Assembly: GCA_020465985.1 (NCBI GenBank)
Contig: JAANYP010006933.1
Coordinates: 248,001-312,000, forward strand
Origin: Centrapalus pauciflorus
Lineage: Eukaryota; Streptophyta; Magnoliopsida; Asterales; Asteraceae
Reading direction: 5' to 3'
Length of the DNA stretch: 64,000 bases
Positions 10,229 through 24,920 of the stretch are shown in pieces (the stretch's first letter is position 1; the number at the start of each line of letters is the position of its first letter). The position numbers and the translations under genes are program-made. The notes under the pieces were generated by a model. The model did no database searches and was not told where the DNA came from. It saw only the letters and a program-made list of their open reading frames with translations.

Positions 10229-12497
10229 TATCTAACATCGATCTACAAACTCGGTTCATTAAATCCATAAAAACAGTCGGGGAATTGGTCAACCCAAAAG
10301 GCATGACCAGAAACTCGTAATGCCCGTAACGTGTCCTAAAAGCTGTCTTAGGCACATCTTCCTCTCTAACTTTTAACTGATGATATCCCGACCTCAAGTC
10401 AATCTTAGAAAAGACACTCGCCCCATGTAATTGATCGAACAAATCGTCTATCCTCGGCAGCGGATACTTGTTCTTAACAGTCAGTTTATTCAATTCCCGG
10501 TAATCAATGCACATTCGCATTGTACCATCCTTCTTTTTCACAAACAAAACAGGGGCTCCCCACGGCGATGAACTTGGTCGTATAAAGCCCTTGTCCAACA
10601 ACTCCTGGAGTTGTGTCATCATCTCTTTCATCTCGGTTGGGGCAAGGCGATAAGGAGAACGAGCTACCGGTGCAGCTCCAGGGATCAGATCAATTCTAAA
10701 TTCCACTTGTCTCTCAGGCGGCACGCCAGACAAGTCTTCCGGAAACACATCCGGGAATTGTGAAACAACAGGCACATCGGCCAACTTCTTCTTCTCAGCC
10801 TTGGCATCTATAGCATATGCCAGGTAGGCGTCACATCCCTTTGCAACAAGCTTTCGGGCTTTTGCAACGGTCAACAGACACAGATCCCCACTTCTCCTAT
10901 CCCCATAAATGCAGATCTCACGCCCCTCTGGAGTAGTTATCTTTATCATTCGCTTCTTACATACTATAGGGGCTTCATTCTCAATTAACCAATCCATCCC
11001 GATTATCACATCAAATTCACTAAAGTCTATCGGAATCAAGTCCAGATTGAAGACTACATCTTCAATCACTAAAGTGCAGTTACGATAAGCATGATCTACT
11101 TTGACTAAGGTGTTGCTAGCAGTTTCAATATCTAGTACAGCAGATAGCTTAGACAAAGGCATGGCAAGTTGTTGTGCAAACATAGTAGATACAAACGATC
11201 TATTGGCACCCGAGTCAAATAATACTCTTGCAGGTAAAGAGTTTACAATAAACATACCCGTGACCACCTCCGGGTTTTCCCTAGCCTCCTCTGCAGTAAT
11301 CTGAAATGCACGAGCCGGTGCCCTTTGCGACTGACCCCGACCTCGGTTAACTGAACCGCCGCTTGAACCTCCTGAAGATCGTGTTGATGTTGGAGCAGCA
11401 ACTGCTGGAGCATTCTTTCGACAATTCCGACTATAGTGCCCCCATACTCCACACTTATGGCAAGCATCAGATCTCCGTGGGCATTCATTTTGAAAGTGGC
11501 CCAACTCTCCGCAGCAAAAACACGCACGCCCGTTGGTGCACTTGCCGAAGTGTTCCAGATGACACTTGTTACAATACTGTGGCTCGGTGTTGATAGAGTA
11601 TGCACGAGCACGACCGGAAGAACTAGACTGTCGACGGAAGGACTGTTGCGGCGAGTACTGCGATGATCGTGAAGAACCAGAATAACCTCCTTCGCGTTGG
11701 CGTTTCGGTGGTGAAGGTTGAGTTGGGTTGACTGAAGCAGCAGCGGACCCCATCACGTATCCCGACATACCCAAGATCTGTTCCACATTCCTGGCGGCCT
11801 CCAGTAAACCAGCAAACGTGGGGTAGCGTACATTACTCATCACCCTTCGAATCTCCAAATCAAGACCAGCCTCAAACCTGGTCACTTTCCTCTCCTCGGT
11901 ATCCACTTGATGAGGCGCGAACAAACTCAGCCTCGTAAACTCTACAGCGTACTGGGACACAGACTTAGTCCCCTGAATCAGCGTCATAAATTTAGCCTCC
12001 AATCTTCGGCGCTCATCGGCCGGGCAATACTGCTGAGTGAAAATTTCAGTGAACTCAGCCCATTTCATTACAGCAACCTTCTCCATTGTTAGTGCATTCA
12101 CCATCGAGTTCCACCACATTATTGCGTCTTTGGTGAACATGGCAGTAGCGAATCGGACCATATCCTTCTCAGCACAATCGCTGATTCGGAAAGTCCTTTC
12201 TGTAGCTGTTATCCACTCCAATGCAGTAACAGCATCACCTAACCCAGTAAACTCAACGGCTCCATTTCCCTTAAAGTCCTTGAAACGACAACCCCTGGGC
12301 TTATTAGATGACCCAGTGTTGTCATCTTGCTCGTCATTATTTCCCTCTCTTTCCTTATTCTTTCTCTTATCTTCTCTTCGTTTAGCTTCGGCCTCATCTC
12401 GAGCCCGAAACTGGTCCTGAATCATCCGATTTTGCTCAGCCATCATGGCTAGCATCATTTCTCTCGTCTCTTCTGGTGTCATTCCTCCTCCAGACAT
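10229..12497 (-). pseudogene. Gag-protease-RT polyprotein, 3'-truncated (element C)
   Basis: The ATG at 12497 ([15 protein letters not shown]) starts an open frame that reads through the junction to 10062, 811 codons in all. Order: capsid-type gag domain (about residues 60-230, with [12 protein letters not shown] and the [12 protein letters not shown] region), two zinc knuckles ([14 protein letters not shown] and [14 protein letters not shown], about residues 325-360), aspartic protease with [10 protein letters not shown] (about 430) and [10 protein letters not shown], and the RT fingers/palm ([17 protein letters not shown], then [14 protein letters not shown] and [12 protein letters not shown]). 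The frame leaves RT after the MNRVCR..LDK block, before the catalytic F-x-D-D motif. RNase H and integrase are absent. The frame up to the break has no stop, which suggests a fairly recent insertion. The last 55 residues or so are out-of-frame Athila ORF sequence. Confidence 0.9.
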
Positions 12498-12700
12498 GTT
12501 CTGAAATATGAAACATATAACTTATTTAGTAATATGTCATTTATTTATAGACACCACCCAATTGTCCCGTATGATAGTCAATATTCTTATGATTACTAGA
12601 TCGTAACCTATCTTAATTCAGATCATTACTTAGAATCACTATATGTCAACACTTAATGTTTGAGACCAAGACCTCACGGACACTTGAATCTCAAACTACT

Positions 12701-12712
12701 GCTCTGATACCA
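12701..12712 (-). promoter_or_regulatory. Primer binding site of element C
   Basis: Minus-strand TGGTATCAGAGC is complementary to the 3' end of initiator methionine tRNA. It lies five bases inside the 5' LTR end at 12718. Confidence 0.88.
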
Positions 12713-12717
12713 TACGC

Positions 12718-14899
12718 TGTGACACCCTTGCCACATTAACCACCAATTACCATTCACCCAGGATTTTTCACCAACAAACAGATATATACAATGATCTGAT
12801 ACCTTAATTAGAGTGCGGAAGCAAAATACATAATAAAAGTATTACAACTGAGTTTAACACCCTACGGTGCTACAAAGGTTACACATCTAAGTCTACCAAC
12901 ACTATTTATTACATTATCCCAAATTCATTACAACAGAATTTTCATAAACCAAATACCAAAGTAAACGGTAGAAATCTTCAAATACTTCAATAGATTTCCT
13001 AGCTAGATGGTCCAGCTGTAGACTTCCCTTTTCTTGTAAAAATTCAACAACTAAAGGGGTAAGCTAAAGCTTAGTGAATACCATATGATTTTACACATTC
13101 TACAAATCATTATGATGCCACCCAGGGTAACCGCGGTAACACATACCGTATACCCCACACGTACTCCAAGTACGCAAACCCGAGCCGCAGCTCCTTCGAG
13201 AGCTGACACTCGGCATAAGAACAACCAACCATCTGAGGCAGACATTACATCGGGGATGACCTACTGTCTATCCTGACCACAGAGGTGTCAAACTCTTGGT
13301 CATATAGCACAGTAACATCAGAGTACAGATGCGACCACGCAGGTCCATCGAAAAGATGCACAACAAATGAACGGACATGCAACAAATATGAATGTGCATC
13401 AACATAAACGCATGTTAATGCCTCAGCAGGCAATGCAAACATAATGCAGATGCAGCAATGATAAAATCAAAGGTACTCACAGTGGGTGCGTTATTAATCT
13501 TCAGTAAATTTTATTTCTCCTCGGAATTTCAGCCGGATCAACCAAGTACCCCATTGTGGGTTAAACAACACCACAAGGGACCTGTAAGTCATTTGTAACA
13601 ACACATTGTGTTAATATCTTGTTTAATTCCATAAAACTTAATTTTTATAAGTTTTTACCATTTTTGATCCCAATTTCGGATCCATGTCCGAATTCGAACC
13701 CCACCCGAATTCGGACCCCCAGTTCGGTTCTCATATGAACCCTAATTCGGTCCCAATATAAGCCCTATTTCGGACCACATGCTAGTTCGGACCATATCCG
13801 AATTCGGTCTCCAACCGAATTCGGACCCTCATCCGAATTCCAACACAGAAATATTTTCTTTTAGTTTTTATAATTCAACTTTTCAGGACACATCCGAATT
13901 CGGGCCATATCCGAATTCGGATTCCTACCGAAGTACAACACTTGTAAATTTTTCTATATTAAATATCCTGAAGTTTGAGCCTCATCCGAATTCGGACCTG
14001 ATCCGAGTTCATCTCGGATCCGAATTCGGATCCCCCTGTGTTCATACTTGTGCAGTTTTGTCAATTTCAGATTAAATTCCATCGTTTTTGGTACTAATTC
14101 AATACATGGAATAACTTATACCAACTAAAATACATCTATTTTCAACCCTTTTAACACTAATATTAACACTATTACATATCAAATAAAACCCATTATGCTC
14201 ATTTTGTTCCATCCGTAGAACACACACACTAAAACACACACAAATCTCTAAAAATCATACTTAGAGGTTGATTCAGAAGTTAAAATTTTATATATAACAT
14301 CTCAGATACTCGATTTGCATTAATCCATAACAACATTAAACATGCATTAACATCTGAATCCCCAAAATCAAATTTTTCGGTTTATATAAAAACCGAACCA
14401 AAAATGCTTAATAATCTGAATTTAAAGGATTTTTACCTCAAATCTTCAATTGCAGTGTTTATAAATCCTTCCAAGCAATCTTAATTCCAATTTTCAGACT
14501 TCAAATCCGAGTTTCGATGTTCTTCAATTCGTAGAGAGAGAGAGAGCCGAGAGAGAGAGTTCTAGAGAGAGAGAGAGTTTGATGAAAATGAAAGACAAAA
14601 TTGGTCTTTCATCCTTTTTATTCCAAATTTCCAACTTTGGCACCTTTAGTCCCTCAACTTAACCGGTTCCATTAAATACTGATTTTATAAAATAAAAGAA
14701 TTCTATCTTTTATTTATTATCCTTAAATTTTTAGTAATTATTTTCACTTAATAATTAAAATTTCTAAATTTTCCATAATCTGAAACCAACTTTATAAACA
14801 ATCCAAATTTCGTACCAACTTTCATGATTCAACTTAAATTACATTAATTTAAACTTAATAAACTTCAATTATAATAATTTAAAATCCGAGGATGTTACA
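12718..14899 (-). mobile_element. Element C 5' LTR
   Basis: On the minus strand it reads TGTAACATCCTCGG...GGGTGTCACA, 2182 bp. A CT-rich leader (14530-14580) follows the short U3. An array at 13688-14032 holds at least seven exact copies of the palindrome CCGAATTCGG plus several variants. Near 13050-13080 is CACTAAGCTTTAGCTTACCCC-type sequence shared with other Tekay-type LTRs. Confidence 0.88.
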
Positions 14900-16224
14900 C
14901 TTTTCTATGTAAAAGTGAGTGGGTGGTTCGGAAACCGATGGTGATGGTGGGGGTGAGGGATACTCGATATTAATTGGAATGGGTGTGTGCACGCGCATGC
15001 GTGGGGTGCGGGTGATACGTCGACGAGAGTTTCCTGCAAATTGCTGTGACATCTATGCACATATAGCAAAGAGAAACGGAATTTAGCACAAATAAATGCA
15101 CACGATGGCATACAAGCATGTTAATCTCGATGGAGTCCGAAGAAATCGGTGAGAAACACATATATGTCAAGTGCAACGTACTCCACGGAGATGCAATCAA
15201 ATCAATGTAATGACCATTCTCCATGAATTTGTTGCATGTGCATGAAAGATGATGGTTACGTAGCATGGCAAAATTTGGTACATGTCGTGAAGTGCATGAT
15301 TATGAGCGACAAATAGGGCGATTGAAAGCACGAATCATGCAACTGTGAGGGAATAACATTTGCATACTGATTTTAGCAAGACAAGTGAAGATTCTAAACT
15401 TAGCAACATCAAGATTGTGAAGCTTCTAAGCACATTGCCGAGAGTAATTTCTAGAAATCCAAATTTTAGAAATAAAAGAGAAACTCATGAAATGCAATTA
15501 TTCCTATGAATTCCTACTCACTAACAACATATTAGGTAACTAAACACTTTATATCTCAGTAATTTCGAATCTAGGGCAGAAAACAAGAACTTATCATTTT
15601 CATGAGAGAGTAGCATTTCTTGCTCTAAAATGAGAAATAAGGAAGAAAAATAGCTTACATTGGTGAGATGATCAAAGGAAGAGTGCGAATCAACAAGAAT
15701 TTCCACGTTACAGAAGATTTGGGAGCAAAAAGTAGGGTAAATTTCGGAGTTCTTGAGAGGAAATGAAGAAAAATGAAGTGAAAAAGGGTTTAAAACCGCT
15801 GATATGCATCGGGGCGCAGGCGCAGGCGCACCCCTGCGCAAGCCGGTGCGCTGCTCTGCTGCCAGGCGATTTTTGTGTGTGTTGTTTGTAGTGTTTGGTC
15901 CCCCAAAAACTAACGAATTGACGTACAATGTACCGATTTTTTTCCTCTATTTGTCCAAATTTCCGTCGTTCTTCGGCTTGGGATTTGCATCTTCTTGATG
16001 GGTAAATTTTTCCCCAACTTAGTTGGTTGCGATATGTACCACCTTATTATAGGATGAATTATTATTTGGCTAAGTATTCTATAAGAGCAACAAACTAAGG
16101 CATATTAAAATCTACTCTAAAATCGAAAAGTAAAAACACACTTTCGTGGTGAAAACGATTGCACTTAGCATGTGCAACAAGCCTTTAAAACCCTCGGTAG
16201 CCCGAGTGGACGAGTTATAATCTC
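14900..16224 (-). promoter_or_regulatory. Leader of the upstream Athila-type ORF region in element B
   Basis: After integrase the minus strand shows AAGTTGGGGAAAAA (16006-16020). Then comes a GC-rich tract (15862-15810, GCGCACCGG..GGGGTGCGCCTGCGCC), then GGTTTTAAACCC and a leader. The arrangement parallels 9180-8306, so it probably served the ORF now truncated at 10228. 14900-15520 has no ORF of note. No canonical TATA box is present here. Confidence 0.4.
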
Positions 16225-16315
16225 GTGAGGGTTTCTATGGAACACACCCACAAAGTTCACTGCATTGCCTTCCAGGAAGCGCTAAGTTTAACGTCTTCAG
16301 CCAGACATTATGGAG
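16225..16315 (-). other. Conserved post-integrase block of element B
   Basis: Minus strand: GAAGACGTTAAACTTAGCGC..GGAAGGCAATG, then GTGGGTGTGTTCC and CCCTCACGAG. It begins about 15 bp after the integrase stop. The same block occurs in E (32577-32720) and F (57013-57130). It is non-coding. Function unknown; a cis-acting RNA element or splice region is possible. Confidence 0.6.
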
Positions 16316-16328
16316 CTTTTAATTTTTT

Positions 16329-19300
16329 TCAAGTGATATCTTCCAAGACCATTGTCTCGGATGATATAATTTCGTTATCGGCCCATTGTACAAATAGTTT
16401 TAATCGATGGCCGTTCACTTTAAACGGTTCACCACCTTTTTGATCTATTATTTCGACTGCACCATGGGGGTAGACGCTAGTTACTGTGTATGTGCCTGAC
16501 CACTTACTTTTTAGTTTACCTGGGAAGAGCCGCAGGCGTGCATTAAATAGCCAAACTTTGTCACCTCTATTAAACACCTTTCGTTTAATTATTCGATCGT
16601 GGAAAGCTTTTGTTTTTTCTTTATATATTTTAGAACTTTCATAAGCTTTCTTACGTATTTCTTCTAATTCGTTCAGTTGGTGTTTTCGATTTATACCGGC
16701 AGCTGTGAAGTTAAGATTTGCATTTTTAATAGCCCATAAGGCTCGATGTTCTAGCTCAACCGGAAGATGACATAATTTCCCATATACTAACTTATAGGGA
16801 GACATGCCGATAGGAGTTTTAAATGTTGTACGATACGCCCAAAGTGCGTCATCTAATCGTATTGACCAATCTTTCCTGTCAGGTCGTACGGTTTTCTCTA
16901 ATATACGCTTGACCTCCCTGTTAGACACTTCTACCTGCCCACTAGTTTGTGGGTGATATGGGTATTCTATCTTATTGGTTACTCCATAATGCTTAAGTAG
17001 TTTACTAAAGTACATATTTTTGAAATGAGAACCCTCATCACTAATTATGGCTCTAGGGATTCCATGACGAGAAAATATATTTCGTTTAACGAATTGGCAT
17101 ACCACTTTGTGGTCATTTGTTCTTGTGGCTTCGGCTTCTACCCACTTAGAGACGTAATCAACTGCCACTAGGATATATTCGAAACCATATGACTTAGGGA
17201 AGGGTCCCATGAAGTCTATTCCTCACACATCGAAAATCTCTACTATAAGAATTGGTGTCATAGGCATTTGTTCTCGTTTTGAGATACCTCCTATTTGTTG
17301 GCATCGTAGGCATGACTTAACAAACTCGTAGGAGTCCTTAAAGATGGTCGGCCAAAAGAATCCACTTTGTAAGATTCGATGACCTGTCTTTTTAGCACTA
17401 AAATGACCTCTACATGCATACGAGTGACAGTGATTTAGAATTACGTAATGCTCATCGTCTGGAACACATCGCTGGATAATCTGATCTACTCCTATTTTGA
17501 ATAAATCCGGCTCCTCCCAAATGTATTGTTTAGTTTGGGAGAAGAAATATTTTCTTTGATGTGAATTCCAGTGGCCTGGGATTTTCCCTGTGACAAAATA
17601 GTTCACTAAATTAGCAAACCAAGGCACTTTTGCGATGAACAGTAATTGTTCATCTGGGAAATTATCCCGAATGGAATCCAGCATATCAGTGGTGATTGCT
17701 GGCAATCTCGAGAGATGGTCTGCTACTACATTTTCTGAGCCCTTTTTATCTCTAATTTCTAAATCAAACTCTTGTAATAACAGTATCCAACGAATTAGCC
17801 GTGGTTTAGCATCTTTCTTAGCCAAGAGGTGTCGTAAGGCACTGTGATCGGAATACACAATTACCTTAGCTCCCCAGACATAAGATCTGAACTTGTCTAA
17901 CGCATAAACTACTGCAAGCAATTCTTTTTCAGTTGTTGTGTAATTAATTTGAGCTTCAGAGAATGTTTTACTTGCATAGTATATTACCACGAGCTTTTTG
18001 TCCGCTCTTTGACCAAGGACGGCACCTACTGCGTGATCACTTGCGTCGCACATGATCTCAAAGGGCTGAGACCAATCAGGTGATTGCAGAATTGGTGCCT
18101 CCGTGAGCTTCATTTTTAATGTATTAAACGCCTCTATACAGTCTTTATCAAAGTTGAAAGGTGCGTCCTTAAAGAGAAGGTTACATAGGGGTTTGGTTAT
18201 GGCACTAAAGTCTTTTATGAATCTCCTATAGAAACCTGCATGCCTAAGAATGAACGGATTCCCTTAATATTAGTCGGTGGTGGTAACGAGAAAATTATTT
18301 GTATTTTGGCTCGATCAACCTCCATTCCCCTTTCAGAAACTATGTGTCCTAAGACTACTCCCTCTTTAACCATAAAATGACTTTTCTCCCAGCTTAGTAC
18401 CAAATTGGTTTCAGTACACCGCTTGAGAACTTTTTCTAAATGAGAGAGACACCCTTCGAATGACTTATCAAATATAGAAAAGTCGTCCATGAAGATTTCA
18501 AGAGACCCTCCGACCATGTCTGAAAAATATAGCCATCATACATCGCTGGAATGTGGCCGGAGCGTTACATAATCCAAATGGCATTCTTCGGTAGGCGAAT
18601 GTGCCATACGGACACGTAAATGTCGTCTTATCTTGGTCCTCTGGGTGTATCGGGATTTGGTTATACCCCGAATAGCCATCTAAGAAACAATAGAATTTTT
18701 GTCCTGCTAATTTCTCTACTATTTGGTCGATGAATGGTAGAGGGAAATGATCCTTCGAGGTTGCGGCATTTAGCTTTCTGTAGTCGATACATACTCTCCA
18801 CCCCGTTACAGGGCGAGTTGTAATCTTTTCTCCTTCAGGAGTATCGACAACTGTGATTCCAGATTTCTTTGGAACCGTTTGTGTGGGACTAACCCATTGG
18901 CTATCTGATATCGGATATATAATTCCAGCATCTAGCCATTTTTAATACTTCCTTCTTCACTACCTCTTTAAGGTTAGGGTTTAGCCTTCTCTGAGCATCT
19001 CTGCTTGGCTTAGATGTTAAATCAATTATGATCCTATGCATACACAATGTTGGGCTAATCCCCTTAAGGTCTGCTATGGTCCAGCCTACCGCTTCCTTAT
19101 ATCTCGATAAAACGTCTAACAGCAAGGCCTTTTCTTGTGCAGCAGTAAGGTCTGTTGCGATGATTACAGGCAATGTACTCTCAGGGCCAAGAAAAGCGTA
19201 TTTGAGATGAGCTGGAAGTGGTTTCAACTCTAATTTGGGTGGTTGCTCTAAAGATGGTTTTGCTGATGGTGGAAGGTCAGTAGGAAGTTTCTCGATCTTA

Positions 19301-20103
19301 TGTGTCCATGGTGGTTGAGTAGAATCCACTGACTGAACACGCTCAAGTTCGAACTCCTTAGCTTCAGGCATATTATCTAGATTATGCTCATTATAGTACA
19401 GAAGTAGCTCCACTGGATCTTTACATGTTATTGTTGATAATTGTTGTTGTATTAAATCATCAACTAAGTCTATCATATAGCACTCTGAATCCAATGGTGC
19501 ATTAGGTACGTTGTTAAAGGCATTAAGTCGGAGTTTGCAGTTTCCGAATGCTATGTCTAATGCACCTGTCCTGCAATTGATTTGAGCGTTGATTGTGCCA
19601 AAGAAGGGACGTCCTAGGATGATTGTCGGTTGGCTTTCTTTGTAAGCACTATCTGATTCCAATACTAAGAAATCTACTGGATAATAGAAGTCTTCAACCT
19701 TAACGATTACATCAGATAACATCCCCCGTGGTACTTTGGTAGACCTGTCTGCTAATTGTAGGATGACATCTGTTGTCTGTAGGGTTCCTAGATCATGTTG
19801 GTCAAATAAATTACCAGGCATGATGGTAACACTCGCCCCTAAGTCTAGAAGTGCTTTTTTAATTTGAATATCGCCGATAGTTACCGGGATCAAGGGTGAT
19901 CCTGGGTCTTTTAGTTTAGGTGGCAGTGAGCTAGTGATAACTGCACTGACTTGTTCAGTGAGGTTGATTTGCTTTGGAAGAGTTATTTTAAATTTTCGTT
20001 TCTGAGTACAAAGGTCTTTTAAAAATTTAGCGTAAGAAGGGACTTGTTGTATAGCTTTGATTAAGGGAATGTTAATTTTAACTTGATTAAAAATGTCCCA
20101 TAA
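16329..20103 (-). pseudogene. Protease-RT-RNase H-integrase of element B, broken
   Basis: Protease shows LLDLGASVTIMPG and ILGRPFFGTINAQINC (about 19870-19560). RT carries the intact catalytic IFMDDF (about 18490) and the MPFGLCNAPATFQR block. RNase H has [28 protein letters not shown] and [12 protein letters not shown]. Integrase has an H..H..CLRC zinc motif and a DDE core (D in GIDFMG, D in [10 protein letters not shown] in [14 protein letters not shown]). Breaks seen: a frameshift at about 18920 at the start of RT, an extra base in the A/T run 18523-18527, one missing base at about 18238-18244, and TGG to TGA at 17223-17225. Integrase 16329-17222 is otherwise open. All domain order and lengths fit Athila-type pol. 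Confidence 0.9.
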
Positions 20104-22063
20104 TTATTCGTTTTTAGGTCCTTTCTTACCATAAGGAAATGATGCTGGATTTTCTAAGGCTGTTGGGTAAGGAGCAATTTCAGTGTTGGAACTGCCTTCC
20201 CCAACTTTAGTCTCGACTGGTTTCTTGGCTTCTACTTCCTTAAAGGTTACTTTCTTAATTTTTGTTTCTACCTTTGACTCCGATTTAGGTGGTTCCTCTT
20301 CATAAGCAATTTCTACCTCATCGTCTGTCTCACTTTCCTTAGGCATTTCTATTTTATTATCTACTTCCTTTCCACTCCTAAGGGTAGTGACTTTATTAAC
20401 TTCATTCACTTCGTTGACTTCATATTTCTTTTCCTTGCCATGGTGGTGCGATGGGTTAACCGTGGTGTTACTTGGAAGCTTCCCTTCTTCTCGTTTAGTC
20501 AAGGACTCTGCAATTTGTCCCATCTGCCTTCCAAGCATCTCCATAGTTTTCGCTTGAACCATGGTTTGTTGTTTCATGAATTTCATAAACTCGGAAAACT
20601 CTTTCGAGTTCCCCGACACTGGTCGTGAATCATTTTCTTCTTTAGGGTCTTGGCGTTTATAGTACTGATCATCCTTTGTAGATGAGGTCGATCCATATTG
20701 GAAATCTCGGTTTTGTTGACGAGGTTGCTCATATCTTGGCTTCGGGGGAGCATCATTGTCTTGATTATCCCTCCAACTAAACTTCGGGTGTTTTCTCAAT
20801 CCCGGATTGTAGGTCTCCGAGTATGGGTTCTCCCGTTCTCGTCGCTGCCGAAAGCCAAAAGCTTCATTCACATACTCTTCATGCGCGAAGGTATGTGGGC
20901 AATTCTTGGTTGGATGAGAAGGGTCTCCACAAGTGACACAGCAGACCTGTGCCACTGTAGCCTTTCCCAATCCTTTCATCAACAAGTCCATCTTTTTGCT
21001 TAGTTCGGATATATCAGATTTAACTTCCTTCTTCCATGCGTTGTCTATGCCCATAACTTGGACACCAACACTACTATCCGAACCTGCTTGGACTTTTAAA
21101 CCTTTGCTTAACTGGGTTAATAATTCCCATGCTTCGTCATCTTCCTTAGCTAAAAAAGGTTCCGCCTGAAGCAGCGGTGATCATATTCCTACTTTCTTAA
21201 CTAACCCCATCAAAGAAGGTTTTAATTAGCATCCATTTTGGAATTTCATGGTGAGGGCATGTTCTTAGTAATTCATTTAACCTATTAAAGGCTTCGTGAA
21301 ATTGTTCCCCTAGTTTCTACTTAAATCCAGTTATTTCTTTACGTTTTTCTGTAGTTTTGCTAATTGGGTAATATTCAGTTAAAAATTCTTTTTTCATTTC
21401 ATCCCAGTTAGTTATACTATCAGTGGGAAGTGACACGAACCAATTTTTCGCTCGTTCCTTCAAGGAGAAAGGAAAGAGTCTAAGTTTGAGTGTGTCTACG
21501 GTCATTCCCCTAACGTGATTGGCCTTACATATGGCAGTAAATTCGGCTAAATGCTCATACGGTTCTTCGCTTGGTGCTCCGCGAAAAACGGGTAAGATGC
21601 TAAATATATGTGGCCTAATTTCAGGTTCATTCTCATTAATTGGGTAGAGAATGGGTGATGGATCAGGGATATCACCCGACCTATAATGGGATTCTACAGT
21701 TCTACGGTCTCCCATTGGTCTTTGGTTTTGTTGGACGTGGACAAGAACGTTATCGATGTTCTCTTCTTCCGAATTAATTATTTCTTCTTCCACGTTTACT
21801 TTAGGAGCAATATTTTTAGTTTCGTTTGCTTGAGTTGTGGCTCGCCTATTAGATCTAGCAGTTTTTTCTATTTCTGGATCAAACTTCAAGGGTGAAATTC
21901 TACCAGAATATCGTGTGTGCATAAACCTATGAGGGCTAGATGAAGAATTAGAACTAGAAACTTTCTTTTTGGTGAGAATCGATGGTTGCGCCACGATTCC
22001 CTTTTTGTTAATAAAACTAAGGCAATAATTAAAGCTTAAACTAATTAAATAGAATAATAACAA
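20104..22063 (-). pseudogene. Gag of element B, broken
   Basis: The N-terminal frame (22063-21317) contains YEHLAEFTAICKANHVRG, LRLFPFSLKERAKNWF and EFLTEYYPISKTTEKRKE, the Ty3-type capsid domain. It is interrupted by TAG (21317-21319) and TAA (21197-21199), both likely C-to-T changes of glutamine codons, and by an extra base in the A-run at 21152-21157. The distal frame (21054-20104) has a CCHC knuckle (CVTCGDPSHPTKNC) and a charged lysine/glutamate-rich linker, and ends at TAA 20104-20106, where F has an open codon. The upstream start is not certain; the 22063 start is in an AT-rich stretch after the primer site. Confidence 0.85.
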
Positions 22064-22198
22064 TTAAATAAATTTAATCTAAATAAGCAAATTAAAGTAA
22101 ATAAGCGAATAATTTAAAATAAACTAATTTAAACTAAAGAAAAATTAAGTAATTAAATTAAAGCTAATTACTAAAATACGTGATTTAAGCGCAACCGC

Positions 22199-22216
22199 TC
22201 CCCGACAACGGCGCCA
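22199..22216 (-). promoter_or_regulatory. Primer binding site of element B (tRNA-Asp)
   Basis: Minus-strand TGGCGCCGTTGTCGGGGA matches the expected complement of aspartate tRNA at all but one position. It starts five bases after the LTR end at 22222. This primer is typical of Athila and Tat lineages. Confidence 0.9.
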
Positions 22217-22221
22217 AAATT

Positions 22222-23024
22222 TGATGCGGGTTTCAAAAAATACCACTAAATACCTTAGAAGGTAGGGTAAGTAGGGATCGTATCCACAGAGAGCGAGAGG
22301 TTAAATGCACGTATTCGAGCGACTAGCGTTGTAATTTAAATAATGGTGAAGAGATTGATTGGTTTATAAAAAGGTGATTACTTGAATTATAAAATTAATT
22401 ACTTACGAAATTTGTAAAAGGAAAACTTAATGAAATTGTTTGATTAAATAAAATACGAAGATAACCATTACATAGACATAATCTTTTTGTAATTATTATT
22501 AGACTCGTTACGTGATCTTGGGCATAGCGCGTGACACGTTTGATTACTCGTCTTAATTAAATAGTTAACTCGGCACGAATAATAAAATATCAACGAACTA
22601 TCTTGCGAAACGCAACCAAATAAATAACAATCATTCGTTTACAATCTTAAACATAATTAATAAAACCATGCAAACATAAAGTAATCGTTCATAAAATAAA
22701 TCACTTAGCGTTGTGCTTCCTCCGAGAATGATTATGTGAGATTAGCCGGACATTCTTCGCGTGATGCTCAAGAGTTGTGTGTCCATCTTCATAGCTTGAC
22801 TCCTGTGCTCTTCGTACTTGTGTTCGCTCAAACGGGGTCCTTTTCCTTAGCTTTCTTATCCAAAAAACGATGATTTCCTTAAAACTATGACTTTGTATTT
22901 ATAGGAAAAGCTGGAAAACCCCTAAAAACGGCCGTATATTATTTTAATGGGCTGGGCGCAGCCGTAGGCGCTGGCCTGCCCCCCCCCCCCCCCTGCGCCT
23001 GTCTATGAAAATCCATATTTTGTG

Positions 23025-23031
<7 letters not shown>
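22222..23031 (-). mobile_element. Element B 5' LTR, truncated at its start
   Basis: It matches 4836-5700 from the LTR end CCCGCATCA through the TATA box to the GC/poly-C tract, then stops at 'tgtgaattaat'. The first 230 bp or so of the LTR (upstream promoter region) are missing. The next bases are A1 LTR sequence, with AATTAAT shared by both. Confidence 0.85.
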
Positions 23032-24883
<1,852 letters not shown>

Positions 24884-24920
24884 GAATGAGCTCCACCACG
24901 CACAAACTTCGTCCTCGAAG
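24884..24920 (-). promoter_or_regulatory. Region before A1 3' LTR, presumed polypurine tract
   Basis: The minus strand reads CTTCGAGGACGAAG..GTGGTGGAGCTCATTC up to the LTR start. The GGTGGAG core is the likely plus-strand primer. The CGAGGACGAA motif is usual just after the integrase end in Tekay-type elements. Confidence 0.55.

Larger units (their letters stand above)
10229..14899 (-). mobile_element. Element C: truncated Tekay-type Ty3/gypsy element
   Basis: It has a 5' LTR (12718-14899), a Met primer site, gag, protease and the first half of RT, then stops abruptly inside RT at about 10228 and continues as the Athila-type ORF of B. The 3' half of the element and its 3' LTR are gone, so no target duplication exists. 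It lies in the same orientation as B. The deletion that removed its 3' half also removed the first half of the upstream Athila-type ORF. Confidence 0.85.

Noticed and set aside
11907..12420. Plus-strand ORFs opposite gag of element C
   Set aside because: Antisense to a clear gag with capsid and zinc-knuckle motifs.
13688..14032. CRISPR-like array
   Set aside because: The units are short palindromes of about 10 bp with irregular spacing inside a plant LTR; spacers are not uniform and no cas genes exist.
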